A DNA stretch of 64,000 nt from Aliivibrio fischeri ATCC 7744 = JCM 18803 = DSM 507 (GCF_023983475.1 NZ_CP092712.1:806001-870000); one strand, 5' to 3'; shown: positions 47,819 to 59,200, counted from the stretch's first letter. Notes: generated by a model from the sequence alone, not told the origin. Made by a program: numbers and translations.

Positions 47819-48208
47819 GTTTTAGATCCTTTATCAAAAAATTGCTTAGTACTATAAGTAAAATGCGATTGATAATCAAGAGTTGCTATATTGTAAAATA
47901 ATTTACAAAATTTATTTTTTTGATAAACAAGTCGCATGGATGCGACTTTGGTGTTTGTAAGTAGTTGATTTTATATAATTTAAAGTCTTGGCGATAAGTG
48001 AGAGCATTCATTTAATAACACGTTGAATCTTGGGGGGGAGATTGAAAACAAATGAAGTTAACAGAGGTATTTTGATAATTGATTTGAGTACGAACTAAAT
48101 TTTAATAGAGGGGGATCTATGTGCTAATAATCAGTTCTATCTTCACTTCGATAAACAATGACATTGTCTATTCGAAGTGAATGATACTTTAGAGTCGGAG
48201 GAGCGAGG
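47819..48208. other. 390-bp structured gap between yfcH and proV
   Basis: It holds the proV promoter, a perfect small hairpin GTCGCA-TGGA-TGCGAC at about 47931, G-runs (near 48031 and 48108), and a long imperfect hairpin near 48142-48180 (TCACTTCG ... CGAAGTGA). I see no convincing ORF. The long hairpin lies downstream of yfcH on the minus strand without a T-run. Confidence 0.55.
47851..47879 (-). promoter_or_regulatory. Promoter of proVWX
   Basis: On the minus strand -35 TTGATT (47874-47879), 17-bp spacer, -10 TATAGT (47851-47856). The -35 overlaps the small palindrome TTGATTATCAA, a possible regulator site. Confidence 0.65.
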
Positions 48209-49114
48209 TTATTGTAGAAGTTGTTTTAATGCCGATTCTATCCGTGAGTAGCGAAATTTGAATCCTTCATTAACTAAACGTTTTGGTCTTATACGTTGGC
48301 TATCTAAAAGTAATACTGCGGATTCACCTAAAATTGTTTTGATTAATAATTTGGGAGTGAATAAAAAATGTGGGCGTTGCAGTGTTCCTGCTAAGGCTTG
48401 GCTAAATATGCGGTTGGTTACAGGGTGAGGAGCCGTGATGTTATAAATACCATGGCTTTGCTCTTCAAAAACTAGGTGTAAGATAGCAGAAACCATATCA
48501 TCAATATGTATCCATGACATATATTGTTTACCGTTACCGATTGGTCCACCTAAACCGAGTTTGTATGGGAGTAACATTTTTCCTAGTGCTCCACCAGATT
48601 GCGATAACACAATGCCAGTACGCAGTATGCAAACTCGAGTATTGTCGTTTTGGGCTCGGAGTGCCTTGCTTTCCCATTCTTGACATACTTGATGAGTAAA
48701 ATCGGGTAGGGATACCTGCATGCTTTCGTCTATGTTTTTATTATCATGACTGCCGTAATAGCCGATAGCTGATCCAGAAATAAAACAACTAGGTGGAGTT
48801 GAAGAGGCAAGACAAAGCTCAGAAAGCTGTTGAGTTAGTTCACATCGACTTTGAATGATTTTTTTCTTTTGTTTTTTTGTCCATTTTTTATCGGCAATGG
48901 GCTCTCCAGCCAGATTGATAATAATATCAATATCATTGAAGTTTGAAAAAGATGACAGGTCAGAAACAAACTCTACATGTGGTAAAGCAAGGTGGTTTAA
49001 AGAAAGTTGGGCTTTTTTTATATTTCGAGTAAGAAGGATTAAATGATGCCCTTTTAGGTGGTCAAGTAATTGCTTTCCTATTAATCCTGTACTACCTGTT
49101 ATGAGTATTTTCAT
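48209..49114 (-). CDS. yfcH: TIGR01777-family epimerase-like protein YfcH
   Basis: Extended-SDR-like protein of 301 aa with the Rossmann motif MKILITGSTGLIGKQL, a conserved NLAGEPI segment, ISGSAIGYYG, and a C-terminal DUF1731 region (PKRLVNEGFKFRYSRIESAL). The substrate is unknown. It is divergent from yfcE; in E. coli the two are near neighbours. Confidence 0.9.
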   Translation of the reverse strand: MKILITGSTGLIGKQLLDHLKGHHLILLTRNIKKAQLSLNHLALPHVEFVSDLSSFSNFNDIDIIINLAGEPIADKKWTKKQKKKIIQSRCELTQQLSELCLASSTPPSCFISGSAIGYYGSHDNKNIDESMQVSLPDFTHQVCQEWESKALRAQNDNTRVCILRTGIVLSQSGGALGKMLLPYKLGLGGPIGNGKQYMSWIHIDDMVSAILHLVFEEQSHGIYNITAPHPVTNRIFSQALAGTLQRPHFLFTPKLLIKTILGESAVLLLDSQRIRPKRLVNEGFKFRYSRIESALKQLLQ

Positions 49115-49241
49115 CTCGTCTCCTGCAAGATATTTTCGTTATCTGTCTAACTAAGTATAAATTGACTTCAATGATTGGCAACTTTGCTTACATTTCCTTT
49201 ATACTTTGTGTTCGCATTATATCTATATTTAAGGACCTTTC

Positions 49242-49790
49242 GTGAAACTATTTTTTGCTTCGGATCTGCATGGATCTTTACCTGCAACCCAGCGTGTTAT
49301 TGATACGTTTCTAGCTTCAAAAGCAGATCACCTGATTTTACTTGGGGATTTAATTAATTTTGGTCCACGAAACCCATTACCTGAAGGTCACAACCCACTT
49401 GCGGTTGCCGAATTATTAAATCAATATGCAGATTCTATCATTGCAGTAAGAGGGAATTGTGACAGTGAAGTTGATCAGATGCTGCTTTCATTTCCTATCA
49501 TGTCTGATTATCACATTGTGCTATTACCAACGGGTCAAAAATTATTTTTAACTCATGGCCATATTTATAATGCTGATAAGCGACCACCATTGAAAAAAGG
49601 CGATATTATCGCTCATGGTCATACGCATATTACGGTTGCAGAGTGGGTTGGAGATCAAATTATTTTTAATCCAGGTTCTACAACTTTCCCACGTATTGAA
49701 GGGGAAAAAGCAAGTTATGGGTTACTTGATGGACAGACGCTAAGTGTATGTGATTTTGAAGGTAATACTTTGCACTCGATTGATATTTAA
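49242..49790 (+). CDS. yfcE: Metallophosphoesterase YfcE
   Basis: Cytoplasmic phosphodiesterase of 182 aa. All metal-site motifs are present: SDLHGS, LGDLINFG, RGNCDSE, THGH and AHGHTH. The E. coli enzyme cleaves bis-pNPP with Mn; the natural substrate is unknown. It has its own terminator shared with toxS. Confidence 0.93.
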   Translation: MKLFFASDLHGSLPATQRVIDTFLASKADHLILLGDLINFGPRNPLPEGHNPLAVAELLNQYADSIIAVRGNCDSEVDQMLLSFPIMSDYHIVLLPTGQKLFLTHGHIYNADKRPPLKKGDIIAHGHTHITVAEWVGDQIIFNPGSTTFPRIEGEKASYGLLDGQTLSVCDFEGNTLHSIDI

Positions 49791-49808
49791 TAATTATATT
49801 TTAGATAT

Positions 49809-49842
49809 AAAAAAAGAAGCGTAATAATCGCTTCTTTTTTAT
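49809..49842. terminator. Bidirectional terminator between yfcE and toxS
   Basis: AAAAAAGAAGCG / CGCTTCTTTTTT with a 7-nt loop, between convergent stops. Confidence 0.88.
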
Positions 49843-49858
49843 TAATTTGAGATCATCG

Positions 49859-50404
49859 TTAATGTGAGAATAGAATGCCAGAGCCGTAATTTAAGCTCGT
49901 TAGCAATAATGTTTTATCATTAACCACATCAACACGCTTACTTTGTTGAGCATCCATTCTGAAAACTCGCATAATCAGCTTTTTCTGAGAACCTGAAAAG
50001 TTTTTATTGTCACTGGCAGTAACATCTTTAAATTCAGTAGGGTCAATAAGTAAATAATCACCGCTGTAATCCCAATTACCAGTCTCCATTACATTGATTG
50101 TTAGTGGATGAATTTCATCAGTTAACCCACTGTAAATCGTTAATGTAGATGACTTTGAATAGGTCTTATTTGGTAAATAAACCACGTTAGATTTAATATC
50201 AGCACGTTTAAGTGGGCCCATATCCTCATAGTCAGTGTCTATTCGAACTGTGCTCATACTTTGCCATTCTTTAGATATTAATAGCTGCTCTACTTTACTG
50301 TCGCTTTTCCAATAAAACCATGCACTACCTATTACTGAGATAGTTAGCAGGATTAAGGGTAATAAACGTTTGAATAGAGGTAACTGCTCTTTGTTTATCC
50401 ACAT
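49859..50404 (-). CDS. toxS: ToxR-stabilising membrane protein ToxS
   Basis: Inner-membrane protein of 181 aa with a short cytoplasmic N-terminus, one membrane segment (about residues 14-32) and a periplasmic domain that stabilises ToxR and helps it sense bile in Vibrio cholerae. Recognisable by KEWQSMSTVRI, MGPLKRADIKSNV, and FRMDAQQSKRVDVVNDKTLLL, which parallel V. cholerae ToxS. It overlaps the end of toxR by 10 bp. Confidence 0.93.
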   Translation of the reverse strand: MWINKEQLPLFKRLLPLILLTISVIGSAWFYWKSDSKVEQLLISKEWQSMSTVRIDTDYEDMGPLKRADIKSNVVYLPNKTYSKSSTLTIYSGLTDEIHPLTINVMETGNWDYSGDYLLIDPTEFKDVTASDNKNFSGSQKKLIMRVFRMDAQQSKRVDVVNDKTLLLTSLNYGSGILFSH

Positions 50405-51276
50405 ACCTTATCCACCCCTTTTTGATCAATTAGCAAGCGTACACTGATGCTTTGATCACTGTGCTCTTCGCTATGTATATAATTTAATGTAATTTGATTT
50501 GGTTGACCGCTAGTGGCAATAACTTCAATTGGTTTTAATGAATCAGTGTGCTTTGAATTATAAAAATTTGTACATTGTTCAATAAGAGGTTTCCACTGCT
50601 CGATGCTAGGGTGGTTAACCGGAACAAAAACAGGCGTATTATCATAATTAGCAACTTGGACAAAGGCATCTGATTTTGGCGTATGATTAACATAAGCAAG
50701 AATAGGCAAAACAAATGCAATAATAAGCATTATTGTACCTAAAAGAGATAGATGTGCCTGTGGTGCTGAATTAGCCGTAGATGGCTGATGTATTGTTGCG
50801 TTTTGTTGTGGTGCCACAGTTTGTGCTTCTTGAGCATCATCTTGATGTACTGAAGTGTTATTTAGAGAATCGTTTAACGGAGTATTCTCTACATTGTGTT
50901 CAGTTTCAGCTTCTATTTTCTGGTCTGGATCGACTTGAGCAACAGCTGTTGAAATAAATTGATAACCACGTTTTGGCACTGTTTTTACATAAACAGGCAA
51001 CTTGGTTGGGTCTTGGAGCATCTTCCTTAATGTAGAGATAGCTTGAGTTAAACTTGAATCATCAACTTCAAAGCCTTGATCTCTCCAAACATACTCATGT
51101 AGTTCGTGACGGCTAACAACCTTCCCTGGTTCTTGAATCAGCAGGCTTAAAACTCGACTTTCATTACCACCCAAGCGAATAATCTCATCATCATTTAGTG
51201 TATCAATAAGACTATTGTCGTTTGGATCGAAGAGAAACCGGTCGCCAATAATAATTTTGTTATTTTCTGTATTCAT
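50395..51276 (-). CDS. toxR: Transmembrane transcription activator ToxR
   Basis: Membrane-bound regulator of outer-membrane porins and host-association genes. The 293-aa protein has an OmpR-type winged-helix DNA-binding domain (residues about 10-112, ending TVPKRGYQFIS). A polar, Gln/Asn/Thr-rich tether follows (about 113-170), then one membrane helix (LGTIMLIIAFVLPILAYV) and a periplasmic domain with two Cys (EQCTNF and the C-terminal KVCG), which in V. cholerae form a disulfide. Divergent from htpG, a Vibrionaceae hallmark. Confidence 0.95.
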   Translation of the reverse strand: MNTENNKIIIGDRFLFDPNDNSLIDTLNDDEIIRLGGNESRVLSLLIQEPGKVVSRHELHEYVWRDQGFEVDDSSLTQAISTLRKMLQDPTKLPVYVKTVPKRGYQFISTAVAQVDPDQKIEAETEHNVENTPLNDSLNNTSVHQDDAQEAQTVAPQQNATIHQPSTANSAPQAHLSLLGTIMLIIAFVLPILAYVNHTPKSDAFVQVANYDNTPVFVPVNHPSIEQWKPLIEQCTNFYNSKHTDSLKPIEVIATSGQPNQITLNYIHSEEHSDQSISVRLLIDQKGVDKVCG

Positions 51277-51429
51277 CGGTTATTAACTCAGTAGTGGCAG
51301 TTCTTAGATATGATAAAGAGTATCACTTTTAGAATGTCTATATTATGTCAAAATTTATCATTAATCATTTTTGTTCTATAAAAAAAGCAAAAAAACAGCA
51401 AAAAATCTGCCTGTTTTACATATCTTTAC

Positions 51430-51457
51430 CTTGAATTGCTGTTTTATGACCCTATTT
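51430..51457 (+). promoter_or_regulatory. Sigma-32-type heat-shock promoter of htpG
   Basis: -35 CTTGAA (51430-51435), 14-bp spacer, -10 CCCTATTT (51450-51457), which matches CCCCATNT in seven of eight positions counting N. Confidence 0.82.
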
Positions 51458-51506
51458 CAATATGTAAGTGTAAATAATGTTACCTCTTATATATTGGAGT
51501 TTTTAG

Positions 51507-53402
51507 ATGAGTGAGCAAACTGCTAATAAAGAAACACGTGGATTTCAATCAGAAGTAAAACAGTTACTTCATTTAATGATTCACTCTTTATATTCAAATA
51601 AAGAGATCTTTTTGCGTGAACTAATCTCAAATGCTTCTGATGCATCAGATAAGCTACGTTTTAAAGCGCTATCAAATGGCGATTTATATGAAGGTAATGC
51701 CGACCTTGGTGTTAAATTATCTTTTAACGAGGCTGCAAATACATTAACCATCTCAGATAATGGTATTGGTATGAGCCGTGAAGATGTGATTGAGCATTTA
51801 GGTACGATTGCAAAATCGGGAACGGCTGATTTTTTCTCTAAATTATCTGAAGACCAAAGTAAAGACTCTCAACTTATCGGTCAATTTGGTGTAGGTTTTT
51901 ACTCTGCATTTATTGTCGCTGATGCGGTTACGGTTCGTACGCGTGCTGCAGGTTCTGAAAAAGATCAAGGTGTTCAATGGCACTCAGAGGGTGAAGGTGA
52001 TTACACCATTGAAGACATTACAAAAGAAAGTCGCGGTACAGATATCATTCTTCATATGCGTGAAGAAGGTAAAGAATTTCTAAATGAGTGGCGTTTAAAA
52101 GAAGTGATTGGTAAATACTCTGATCACATCGGTATCCCTGTCTCTATCTGGACTGTTGAAAAAGACGAAGAAGGAAAAGATAAAGAAGGTAAATGGGAAC
52201 AAGTAAATAAAGCTCAAGCACTTTGGACTCGTAGTAAATCAGATATTGAAGATGCTGAATACCAAGAGTTCTATAAGCATGTTTCTCATGATTTTGCTGA
52301 TCCATTAACTTGGAGTCACAACAAAGTAGAAGGTAAAAATGACTACACGAGCCTTCTATATATTCCGGCAAAAGCACCATTTGATATGATGAACCGTGAT
52401 CATAAAAGTGGTCTAAAGTTATATGTTCAACGTGTCTTTATTATGGACGATGCTGAGCAATTTATGCCAACGTACTTACGTTTTGTTAAAGGGTTAATTG
52501 ACTCAAATGATTTACCTTTAAACGTATCGCGTGAGATTCTTCAAGATAATAAAGTAACTCAATCATTACGTAGTGCATGTACAAAACGTGTACTGGGTAT
52601 GCTTGAGAAAATGGCGAAAAAAGACGATGAAAAGTACCTGACTTTCTGGAAGCAATTTGGCCAAGTTTTAAAAGAAGGCTTAGCTGAAGATTTCGCTAAT
52701 AAAGAAAAAATTGCTGGGTTACTACGCTTTGCAACGACAGAAAAAGACAGTTCAGAGCAAGCTCTAGGTCTTGCTGGCTATGTTGAGCGCATGAAAGAAG
52801 AACAAGATAAGATCTTCTATCTAACTGCTGATAGTTATGCTGCTGCGAAAAACAGTCCACACCTAGAACAATTTAAAGCAAAAGGTATTGAAGTTGTTCT
52901 GATGTATGACCGTATCGATGAGTGGCTAATGAGCTACTTAACCGAATTTGACGGTAAGCAATTCCAATCAATCACAAAAGCGGGCTTAGATTTAAGCAAG
53001 TTTGAAGATGAAGCGGAAAAAGAAAAACACAAAGAAACTGAAGAAGAGTTCAAGTCAGTTGTTGAGCGTACAAAGTCATATTTAGGCGATCGAGTTAAAG
53101 AAGTTCGTACTACGTTCAAATTAGCAACGACACCAGCGGTTGTTGTTACTGATGACTTTGAAATGGGTACTCAAATGGCAAAACTGTTGGAAGCTGCAGG
53201 TCAAGCAGCACCAGAAGTGAAGTACATTTTTGAAATTAACCCTGACCATGCTTTAGTAAAACAAATGGCAGATGAAGCAGATGAAGAAGCATTTGGTCGT
53301 TGGGTTGAGATGTTACTTGGTCAAGCGATGCTTGCAGAACGAGGCTCTTTAGAAGATCCGTCGCAGTTCTTAAGCGCAATGAATCAACTGCTAGCAAAAT
53401 AA
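51507..53402 (+). CDS. htpG: Hsp90-family chaperone HtpG
   Basis: Cytoplasmic ATP-dependent chaperone of 631 aa. The N-terminal GHKL ATPase shows [24 protein letters not shown] and [11 protein letters not shown]. The middle domain has [11 protein letters not shown], and the C-terminal dimerisation domain ends in NQLLAK. It is shortened compared with eukaryotic Hsp90 by lack of a charged linker, as in all bacteria. Followed by a terminator, then adk. Confidence 0.98.
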   Translation: MSEQTANKETRGFQSEVKQLLHLMIHSLYSNKEIFLRELISNASDASDKLRFKALSNGDLYEGNADLGVKLSFNEAANTLTISDNGIGMSREDVIEHLGTIAKSGTADFFSKLSEDQSKDSQLIGQFGVGFYSAFIVADAVTVRTRAAGSEKDQGVQWHSEGEGDYTIEDITKESRGTDIILHMREEGKEFLNEWRLKEVIGKYSDHIGIPVSIWTVEKDEEGKDKEGKWEQVNKAQALWTRSKSDIEDAEYQEFYKHVSHDFADPLTWSHNKVEGKNDYTSLLYIPAKAPFDMMNRDHKSGLKLYVQRVFIMDDAEQFMPTYLRFVKGLIDSNDLPLNVSREILQDNKVTQSLRSACTKRVLGMLEKMAKKDDEKYLTFWKQFGQVLKEGLAEDFANKEKIAGLLRFATTEKDSSEQALGLAGYVERMKEEQDKIFYLTADSYAAAKNSPHLEQFKAKGIEVVLMYDRIDEWLMSYLTEFDGKQFQSITKAGLDLSKFEDEAEKEKHKETEEEFKSVVERTKSYLGDRVKEVRTTFKLATTPAVVVTDDFEMGTQMAKLLEAAGQAAPEVKYIFEINPDHALVKQMADEADEEAFGRWVEMLLGQAMLAERGSLEDPSQFLSAMNQLLAK

Positions 53403-53424
53403 CGATTATTTGTGCTAAATAAAG

Positions 53425-53466
53425 TGAGACCTTAGTAAAGATAACACTAAGGTCTCATTGTCTTTT
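53425..53466 (+). terminator. Terminator of htpG
   Basis: Perfect 12-bp stem TGAGACCTTAGT / ACTAAGGTCTCA with a 9-nt loop, then a T-rich run. Confidence 0.82.
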
Positions 53467-53633
53467 ATGGTGAAAATACACACAATTTAAGAGTCAGTTT
53501 TTGCTTTTTTAATTGCAAACTTGATAGCTTTCACAGTTACGTGTATCTTCACGACTTATTTTTTAGAAATAAAACTTATACCTAAGTTTATAAATATAGG
53601 TTAGGTAACTTTTATTTGTAAGGTTTGGTATAA

Positions 53634-54308
<675 letters not shown>

Positions 54309-54342
54309 TCTTACGTAGTCAGTAATTTATTGCTATATTGAA

Positions 54343-54369
54343 GCGGCCTTTTATAGGTCGCTTTTTTTA
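54343..54369 (+). terminator. Terminator of adk
   Basis: GCGGCCT pairs with AGGTCGC (one G-T pair), loop of five, then seven T residues. Confidence 0.8.
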
Positions 54370-54393
54370 TGGAAAATAAATAGGTAATTGACA

Positions 54394-55362
54394 GTGAATA
54401 ATAAAAAGACAGGGGTGTTGCTGGTTAATCTTGGAACACCAACAGCGCCAACAGCTGCTGCGGTAAAACAATTTTTATCAGAATTTTTACATGATAAGCG
54501 AGTGGTGGATATGAATCGATTCATATGGTGCCCATTGCTTCATGGTGTCATTCTTCCTATACGCGCCCCAAAAGTGGCTAAGTTGTATGAAAGCGTTTGG
54601 ATGGAAGACGGCTCACCATTATTAGTGTATTCACAGCGACAGGTAAAAGCATTAGAAACACGCCTTTCGATGCCTGTAGCTTTAGGAATGACTTATGGTG
54701 AACCAAGAATTAAATCTGGTATTGAGTCATTAGAACAACAAGGCTGTGATGAGATAATTATTTTACCTTTGTATCCGCAATACTCTCGTACTACAACTGC
54801 AGCTGTTTTTGACCAAATTGCAAAACAATACAAAACGACACCTGTACTACCCAATTTCACCATGATTCATAATTACCATGATCACCCTTTGTACATTAAA
54901 GCACTTGCAAACTCCGTGCGTCAGTCGTGGGAAAGGAATGGAAAGGGGGATTATGTTCTTTGCTCATACCACGGTATTCCACAACGTTTTGTTGATAATG
55001 GCGATATTTATGCAGCGCATTGTGAAAGAACAACCGAATTATTAGCACAAGAGCTAGGGTTAACTTCTGAACAAATTGGTATGAGTTACCAATCTCGTTT
55101 CGGACGTGAAGAGTGGTTACAACCTTATACTTCTGAAACATTAAAAGTGCTTGCGCCAAAAGGAATTAAATCATTAGACATTATCAGTCCTGCTTTTTCG
55201 TCTGATTGTTTGGAAACATTAGAAGAGCTTTCTGAAGAGTGTAAAGAGATTTTCATGGAGTCTGGTGGTCAAAAATACACCTTTATTCCGTGTTTAAATG
55301 ATGATGAGTTACACATTGAAATGATGGCGGATATTGTTAGTAGCAACATTTTTAATAAATAA
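54394..55362 (+). CDS. hemH: Ferrochelatase
   Basis: Inserts Fe(II) into protoporphyrin IX, the last step of haem synthesis. I chose GTG 54394, 8 nt after the ribosome-binding site TAGGT, giving 322 aa (E. coli 320); the TTG two codons upstream is too close to that site. The iron-site His is in [10 protein letters not shown], and the [14 protein letters not shown] motif is present. Confidence 0.94.
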   Translation: MNNKKTGVLLVNLGTPTAPTAAAVKQFLSEFLHDKRVVDMNRFIWCPLLHGVILPIRAPKVAKLYESVWMEDGSPLLVYSQRQVKALETRLSMPVALGMTYGEPRIKSGIESLEQQGCDEIIILPLYPQYSRTTTAAVFDQIAKQYKTTPVLPNFTMIHNYHDHPLYIKALANSVRQSWERNGKGDYVLCSYHGIPQRFVDNGDIYAAHCERTTELLAQELGLTSEQIGMSYQSRFGREEWLQPYTSETLKVLAPKGIKSLDIISPAFSSDCLETLEELSEECKEIFMESGGQKYTFIPCLNDDELHIEMMADIVSSNIFNK

Positions 55363-55703
55363 CGGTTATTTTAAGAAAAAAATCGTTAATAAGGGTTGAA
55401 AAGTACTACTTATTCCCCAATTTCTCATTAAAGATTATCAACAAGTGTAGTGAGCCTCGACATAGAAACGTCAGATCGCTACAATATCGCGTCTTATTTT
55501 GCCACTTGGCTAAATGACGTATTTTGATTGCTAAAATACGTATTTGCTTTTGATATAAAAGTAAATAAAAGGAAGGTACCCTGAGGTATCACGAATCATA
55601 GGGGTTGCGGTCTATCTTTATAGTCCCGTAACACAAGGATGCGACACGTTTTGTTTTGTCGCAAACTCAGAGAACCTGAGTCGATTTTGAGGTTTATATA
55701 AAC
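55363..55703. other. 341-bp structured leader region of tig
   Basis: No ORF is supported. It contains a run of hairpins: ACGTATTTT/AAAATACGT (55517-55541), a stem of about 11 pairs at 55605-55637 closed by GTTGCGG/CCCGTAAC, GCGAC/GTCGC (about 55640-55661) and ACTCAG/CTGAGT (about 55666-55682). The tig ribosome-binding site GAGGT follows at about 55690. This looks like a long, folded 5' leader or an unannotated small RNA. Confidence 0.55.
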
Positions 55704-57002
55704 ATGCAAGTTACCGTTGAAACTAAAGAAGGCCTAGAGCGCGTTCTAACTATCACTGTTCCAGCAGCAAACATTGAAGATGCAGTATCTGCTGAGCTTC
55801 GTAATATCGCTAAAAATCGTCGCTTCGATGGCTTCCGTAAAGGTAAAGTGCCAATGAAGATGGTTGCGAAAATGTATGGTCAAGCGGTACGCAATGATGT
55901 GATGGGTGAAGTTATGCAACGTCACTTCATCGAAGCTATCGTAAAAGAGAAAATCAACCCAGCTGGCGCTCCAACATTTACACCTGTTGAATTCGCAGAA
56001 GGTAAAGATCTAGTTTTCTCTGCTTCTTTTGAAGTTTACCCAGAAGTAGCTCTTCAAGGTCTAGACAAAGTTGTTGTTGAAAAACCACAAGTTGAAGTTA
56101 AAGATGAAGACGTAGCAGAAATGCTAGAAACTCTACGTAAGCAACAATCTACTTGGGCTGATGCTGATATCGCTGCTGAAGACGGTACTCGCGCTACAAT
56201 CAACTTTGTTGGTTCTATCGACGGTGAAGAGTTTGAAGGCGGTAAAGCTGAAAACTTCCCTCTAGAAATGGGCCAAGGTCGTATGATCCCTGGTTTTGAA
56301 GATGGCATCAAAGGTAAGAAAGCTGGTGACGAACTAACTATCGACGTTAACTTCCCAGAAGAATACCACGCAGAAAACCTAAAAGGTAAAGCTGCACAGT
56401 TCGCTATTAAAGTAGTTAAAGTTGAAGCTCGTGAGCTTCCTGAACTAAACGACGAGTTCGTTGCTAAGTTCGGCGCTGAAGGTGGCGTTGAAGGTCTTAA
56501 AGCTGAAGTTCGTAAGAACATGGAGCGTGAACTAGCTCAAGCTGTTAAGAACAAGATCAAAGAACAAGCAATCAACGGTCTAGTTGAGCAAAACAACATT
56601 GACGTACCTTCTGCTCTAATCGATCAAGAAGTTCAAGTTTTACGTCAACAAGCAGTTCAACGTTTCGGTGGCAACGCTGACACAGCTCCTGAGCTTCCAC
56701 GTGAACTATTTGAAGAACAAGCTAAACGTCGCGTAGTTGTTGGTCTTCTTCTTGGTGAAGTTATCAAGTCTGAAGAGCTAAAAGCTGATGATGAGAAAGT
56801 AAAAGCACTTATCAACGAAATGGCTTCTGCATACGAAGATCCAACAGAAGTTGTTGCTTACTACGAAGGCAACGAGCAAATGATGAACAACATGCGTAAT
56901 GTTGCTCTAGAAGAACAAGCTGTTGAAGCTATCCTAGCTAAAGCACAAGTTTCTGAAAAAGCATTTGGCTTTAACGAACTAATGAATCAACAACCTGCTT
57001 AA
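55704..57002 (+). CDS. tig: Trigger factor
   Basis: Ribosome-bound chaperone and peptidyl-prolyl isomerase. The 432-aa protein has the L23-docking motif [11 protein letters not shown], an FKBP-type PPIase domain ([18 protein letters not shown], residues about 160-245) and a C-terminal chaperone arm. Codon usage is strongly biased to preferred codons, as for a highly expressed gene. Followed by a perfect terminator and then clpP. Confidence 0.98.
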   Translation: MQVTVETKEGLERVLTITVPAANIEDAVSAELRNIAKNRRFDGFRKGKVPMKMVAKMYGQAVRNDVMGEVMQRHFIEAIVKEKINPAGAPTFTPVEFAEGKDLVFSASFEVYPEVALQGLDKVVVEKPQVEVKDEDVAEMLETLRKQQSTWADADIAAEDGTRATINFVGSIDGEEFEGGKAENFPLEMGQGRMIPGFEDGIKGKKAGDELTIDVNFPEEYHAENLKGKAAQFAIKVVKVEARELPELNDEFVAKFGAEGGVEGLKAEVRKNMERELAQAVKNKIKEQAINGLVEQNNIDVPSALIDQEVQVLRQQAVQRFGGNADTAPELPRELFEEQAKRRVVVGLLLGEVIKSEELKADDEKVKALINEMASAYEDPTEVVAYYEGNEQMMNNMRNVALEEQAVEAILAKAQVSEKAFGFNELMNQQPA

Positions 57003-57054
57003 TTTCTAAATTAATTAAGTAGTTAGTTGACTTAGTTTCACAAGATCTGCTAAT

Positions 57055-57095
57055 AATGGTCCGAATGAAGCGTCATTCGGACCATTTATTTTATA
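57055..57095 (+). terminator. Terminator of tig
   Basis: Perfect 14-bp stem (arm AATGGTCCGAATGA) with loop AGCG, then TTATTTTAT. It lies only 12-20 bp before the clpP ribosome-binding site, so it would also be part of a clpP leader if transcription comes from upstream. Confidence 0.85.
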
Positions 57096-57107
57096 AGGGA
57101 TACGGTT

Positions 57108-57731
57108 ATGAGCTATCAAGAAAACAATGCAATGCCTTCTATTATGGATGCACTTGTTCCTATGGTTGTTGAGCAAACTTCACGTGGTGAGCGTTCGTAT
57201 GATATTTATTCCCGTCTGTTAAAAGAGCGAGTTATCTTTTTAACAGGTCAAGTTGAAGATCACATGGCTAACCTAGTTGTAGCACAGTTGCTTTTCCTTG
57301 AGTCTGAGAACCCTGATAAGGATATCTTCCTATACATTAACTCTCCAGGCGGCTCTGTTACTGCGGGTATGTCTATTTACGACACAATGCAGTTCATCAA
57401 GCCAAACGTGAGTACAGTATGTATGGGTCAAGCATGTTCTATGGGTGCCTTCTTACTTGCAGGTGGTGCTCCTGGTAAGCGTTATGTATTACCAAATTCA
57501 CGTGTGATGATTCACCAACCACTAGGTGGTTTCCAAGGTCAAGCGTCTGATATTCAAATTCATGCTCAAGAAATCTTAACGATTAAGAAGAAATTGAATA
57601 CGTTGCTTGCAGAGCACACAGGTCAGCCTTTGGAAGTGATTGAACAAGATACAGATCGTGATAATTTCATGTCAGCAGATGATGCTGTGAAATACGGTCT
57701 TGTAGATGCTGTGTTAAATAAGCGTGACTAA
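57108..57731 (+). CDS. clpP: ATP-dependent Clp protease proteolytic subunit
   Basis: Serine protease that forms the 14-mer barrel fed by ClpX or ClpA. The 207-aa precursor has the catalytic Ser in [10 protein letters not shown] and His in MIHQPLGG, with the Asp further on (EQDTDRDNF). The N-terminal 13 or so residues are probably a self-cleaved propeptide. Ribosome-binding site AAGGGA. Followed 86 bp later by clpX. Confidence 0.98.
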   Translation: MSYQENNAMPSIMDALVPMVVEQTSRGERSYDIYSRLLKERVIFLTGQVEDHMANLVVAQLLFLESENPDKDIFLYINSPGGSVTAGMSIYDTMQFIKPNVSTVCMGQACSMGAFLLAGGAPGKRYVLPNSRVMIHQPLGGFQGQASDIQIHAQEILTIKKKLNTLLAEHTGQPLEVIEQDTDRDNFMSADDAVKYGLVDAVLNKRD

Positions 57732-57817
57732 TTCATAAAAAAGCAGTAACGTTTACAGCAAAGAAGGTAAGTTAGTATAAACTTACAGCATAAAGGCAAC
57801 GTTTAAGAGGTTAGCAA

Positions 57818-59104
57818 ATGACAGACAAGCGTAAAGACGAAAATAGTGGAAAGTTACTATATTGCTCTTTTTGCGGAAAAAGCCAGCATGAAGTTCGTAA
57901 ACTAATTGCAGGCCCATCTGTTTATGTTTGTGATGAGTGCGTTGATTTATGTAACGACATTATTCGCGAAGAGCTAAAAGATAATACTCTGTCTCCTAAA
58001 GAGAGTAGTGAAGAGTTACCAACACCACGTAATATTCGTGAGCATTTAGATGACTATGTAATTGGTCAAGAACATGCGAAGAAAGTACTGGCTGTTGCTG
58101 TATACAACCACTACAAGCGTTTGCGTAATGGCGATACAACAAAAGATGGGGTAGAGCTTGGTAAAAGTAATATCCTTCTGATTGGCCCAACGGGTAGTGG
58201 TAAAACATTACTTGCTGAGACTCTAGCTCGTTTCTTGGATGTACCGTTTACTATGGCGGATGCAACCACATTAACTGAAGCGGGTTATGTTGGTGAAGAT
58301 GTTGAAAACATCATTCAAAAGCTATTACAAAAATGCGATTACGATCCTGCTAAAGCAGAGCGTGGCATTGTATATATCGATGAAATTGACAAGATTTCTC
58401 GTAAGTCTGAAAACCCATCAATTACACGTGATGTATCTGGTGAAGGTGTTCAGCAAGCGCTATTGAAATTGATTGAAGGCACAATTGCTTCAGTTCCACC
58501 TCAAGGTGGTCGTAAGCATCCACAGCAAGAATTCCTACAAGTAGATACATCTAAGATTCTATTTATTTGTGGTGGTGCTTTTGCTGGCTTAGATAAAGTA
58601 ATTGAGCAACGTGTTGCAACAGGTACAGGCATTGGTTTTGGTGCTGATGTTCGTTCTAAAGAAAACGAAGCAACAATCGGTGATTTGTTCAAGCAAATTG
58701 AACCAGAAGATTTAGTTAAGTTTGGTTTAATTCCAGAATTTATTGGCCGTTTGCCTGTAACAACAACGCTGACTGAATTAGATGAAGAAGCGTTAGTTCA
58801 GATTTTAAGTCAACCTAAAAATGCATTAACTAAACAATATGGTGCATTATTTGATTTAGAAGGTGCAGAGCTTGAATTCCGTGAAGATGCTTTAAAAGCA
58901 ATTGCTAAAAAAGCAATGGATCGTAAAACAGGTGCTCGTGGACTTCGCTCAATTCTAGAAGCGGTATTACTTGAGACTATGTATGAATTACCTTCAAAAG
59001 AAGGCGTTTCTAAAGTAGTAATCGATGAGTCTGTGATTAATGGTGAATCAGAACCACTATTAATTTTTGAAAACACAGAAACAAAAGCAATTTCTGCTGA
59101 ATAG
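57818..59104 (+). CDS. clpX: ATP-dependent Clp protease unfoldase ClpX
   Basis: AAA+ unfoldase of 428 aa. An N-terminal zinc-binding domain (CSFCGKSQ and CDECVDLC) binds adaptors. Walker [13 protein letters not shown], pore loop [11 protein letters not shown], Walker [11 protein letters not shown] and a C-terminal sensor [10 protein letters not shown] are all present. The family's IGF-type ClpP-docking loop reads as the [10 protein letters not shown] region. Terminator follows. Confidence 0.98.
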   Translation: MTDKRKDENSGKLLYCSFCGKSQHEVRKLIAGPSVYVCDECVDLCNDIIREELKDNTLSPKESSEELPTPRNIREHLDDYVIGQEHAKKVLAVAVYNHYKRLRNGDTTKDGVELGKSNILLIGPTGSGKTLLAETLARFLDVPFTMADATTLTEAGYVGEDVENIIQKLLQKCDYDPAKAERGIVYIDEIDKISRKSENPSITRDVSGEGVQQALLKLIEGTIASVPPQGGRKHPQQEFLQVDTSKILFICGGAFAGLDKVIEQRVATGTGIGFGADVRSKENEATIGDLFKQIEPEDLVKFGLIPEFIGRLPVTTTLTELDEEALVQILSQPKNALTKQYGALFDLEGAELEFREDALKAIAKKAMDRKTGARGLRSILEAVLLETMYELPSKEGVSKVVIDESVINGESEPLLIFENTETKAISAE

Positions 59105-59128
59105 CAAAAAGACAAGTTAGTTGAATAA

Positions 59129-59155
59129 AAAGGAGGCATTGGCCTCCTTTTTTAT
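59129..59155 (+). terminator. Terminator of clpPX
   Basis: AAAGGAGGC / GCCTCCTTT, 4-nt loop, then T residues. Confidence 0.88.
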
Positions 59156-59172
59156 TTTTTAATGAAAATTAT

Positions 59173-59200
59173 ATTGAATCTTAGCGACTTGCCCCCATAT
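59173..59200 (+). promoter_or_regulatory. Sigma-32-type heat-shock promoter of lon
   Basis: -35 TTGAA (59174-59178), 14-bp spacer, -10 CCCCATAT (59193-59200), a full match to CCCCATNT. Confidence 0.82.

Noticed and set aside
47931-47947. GTCGCA-TGGA-TGCGAC hairpin as a proV terminator or riboswitch
   Set aside because: It is upstream of the promoter on the proV strand and has no T-run; too small for a riboswitch.
57996-58208. Minus-strand ORFs opposite clpX, lon, htpG, tig and leuS
   Set aside because: They overlap highly conserved genes completely, lack ribosome-binding sites, and have compositions that mirror the codon pattern of the sense strand.
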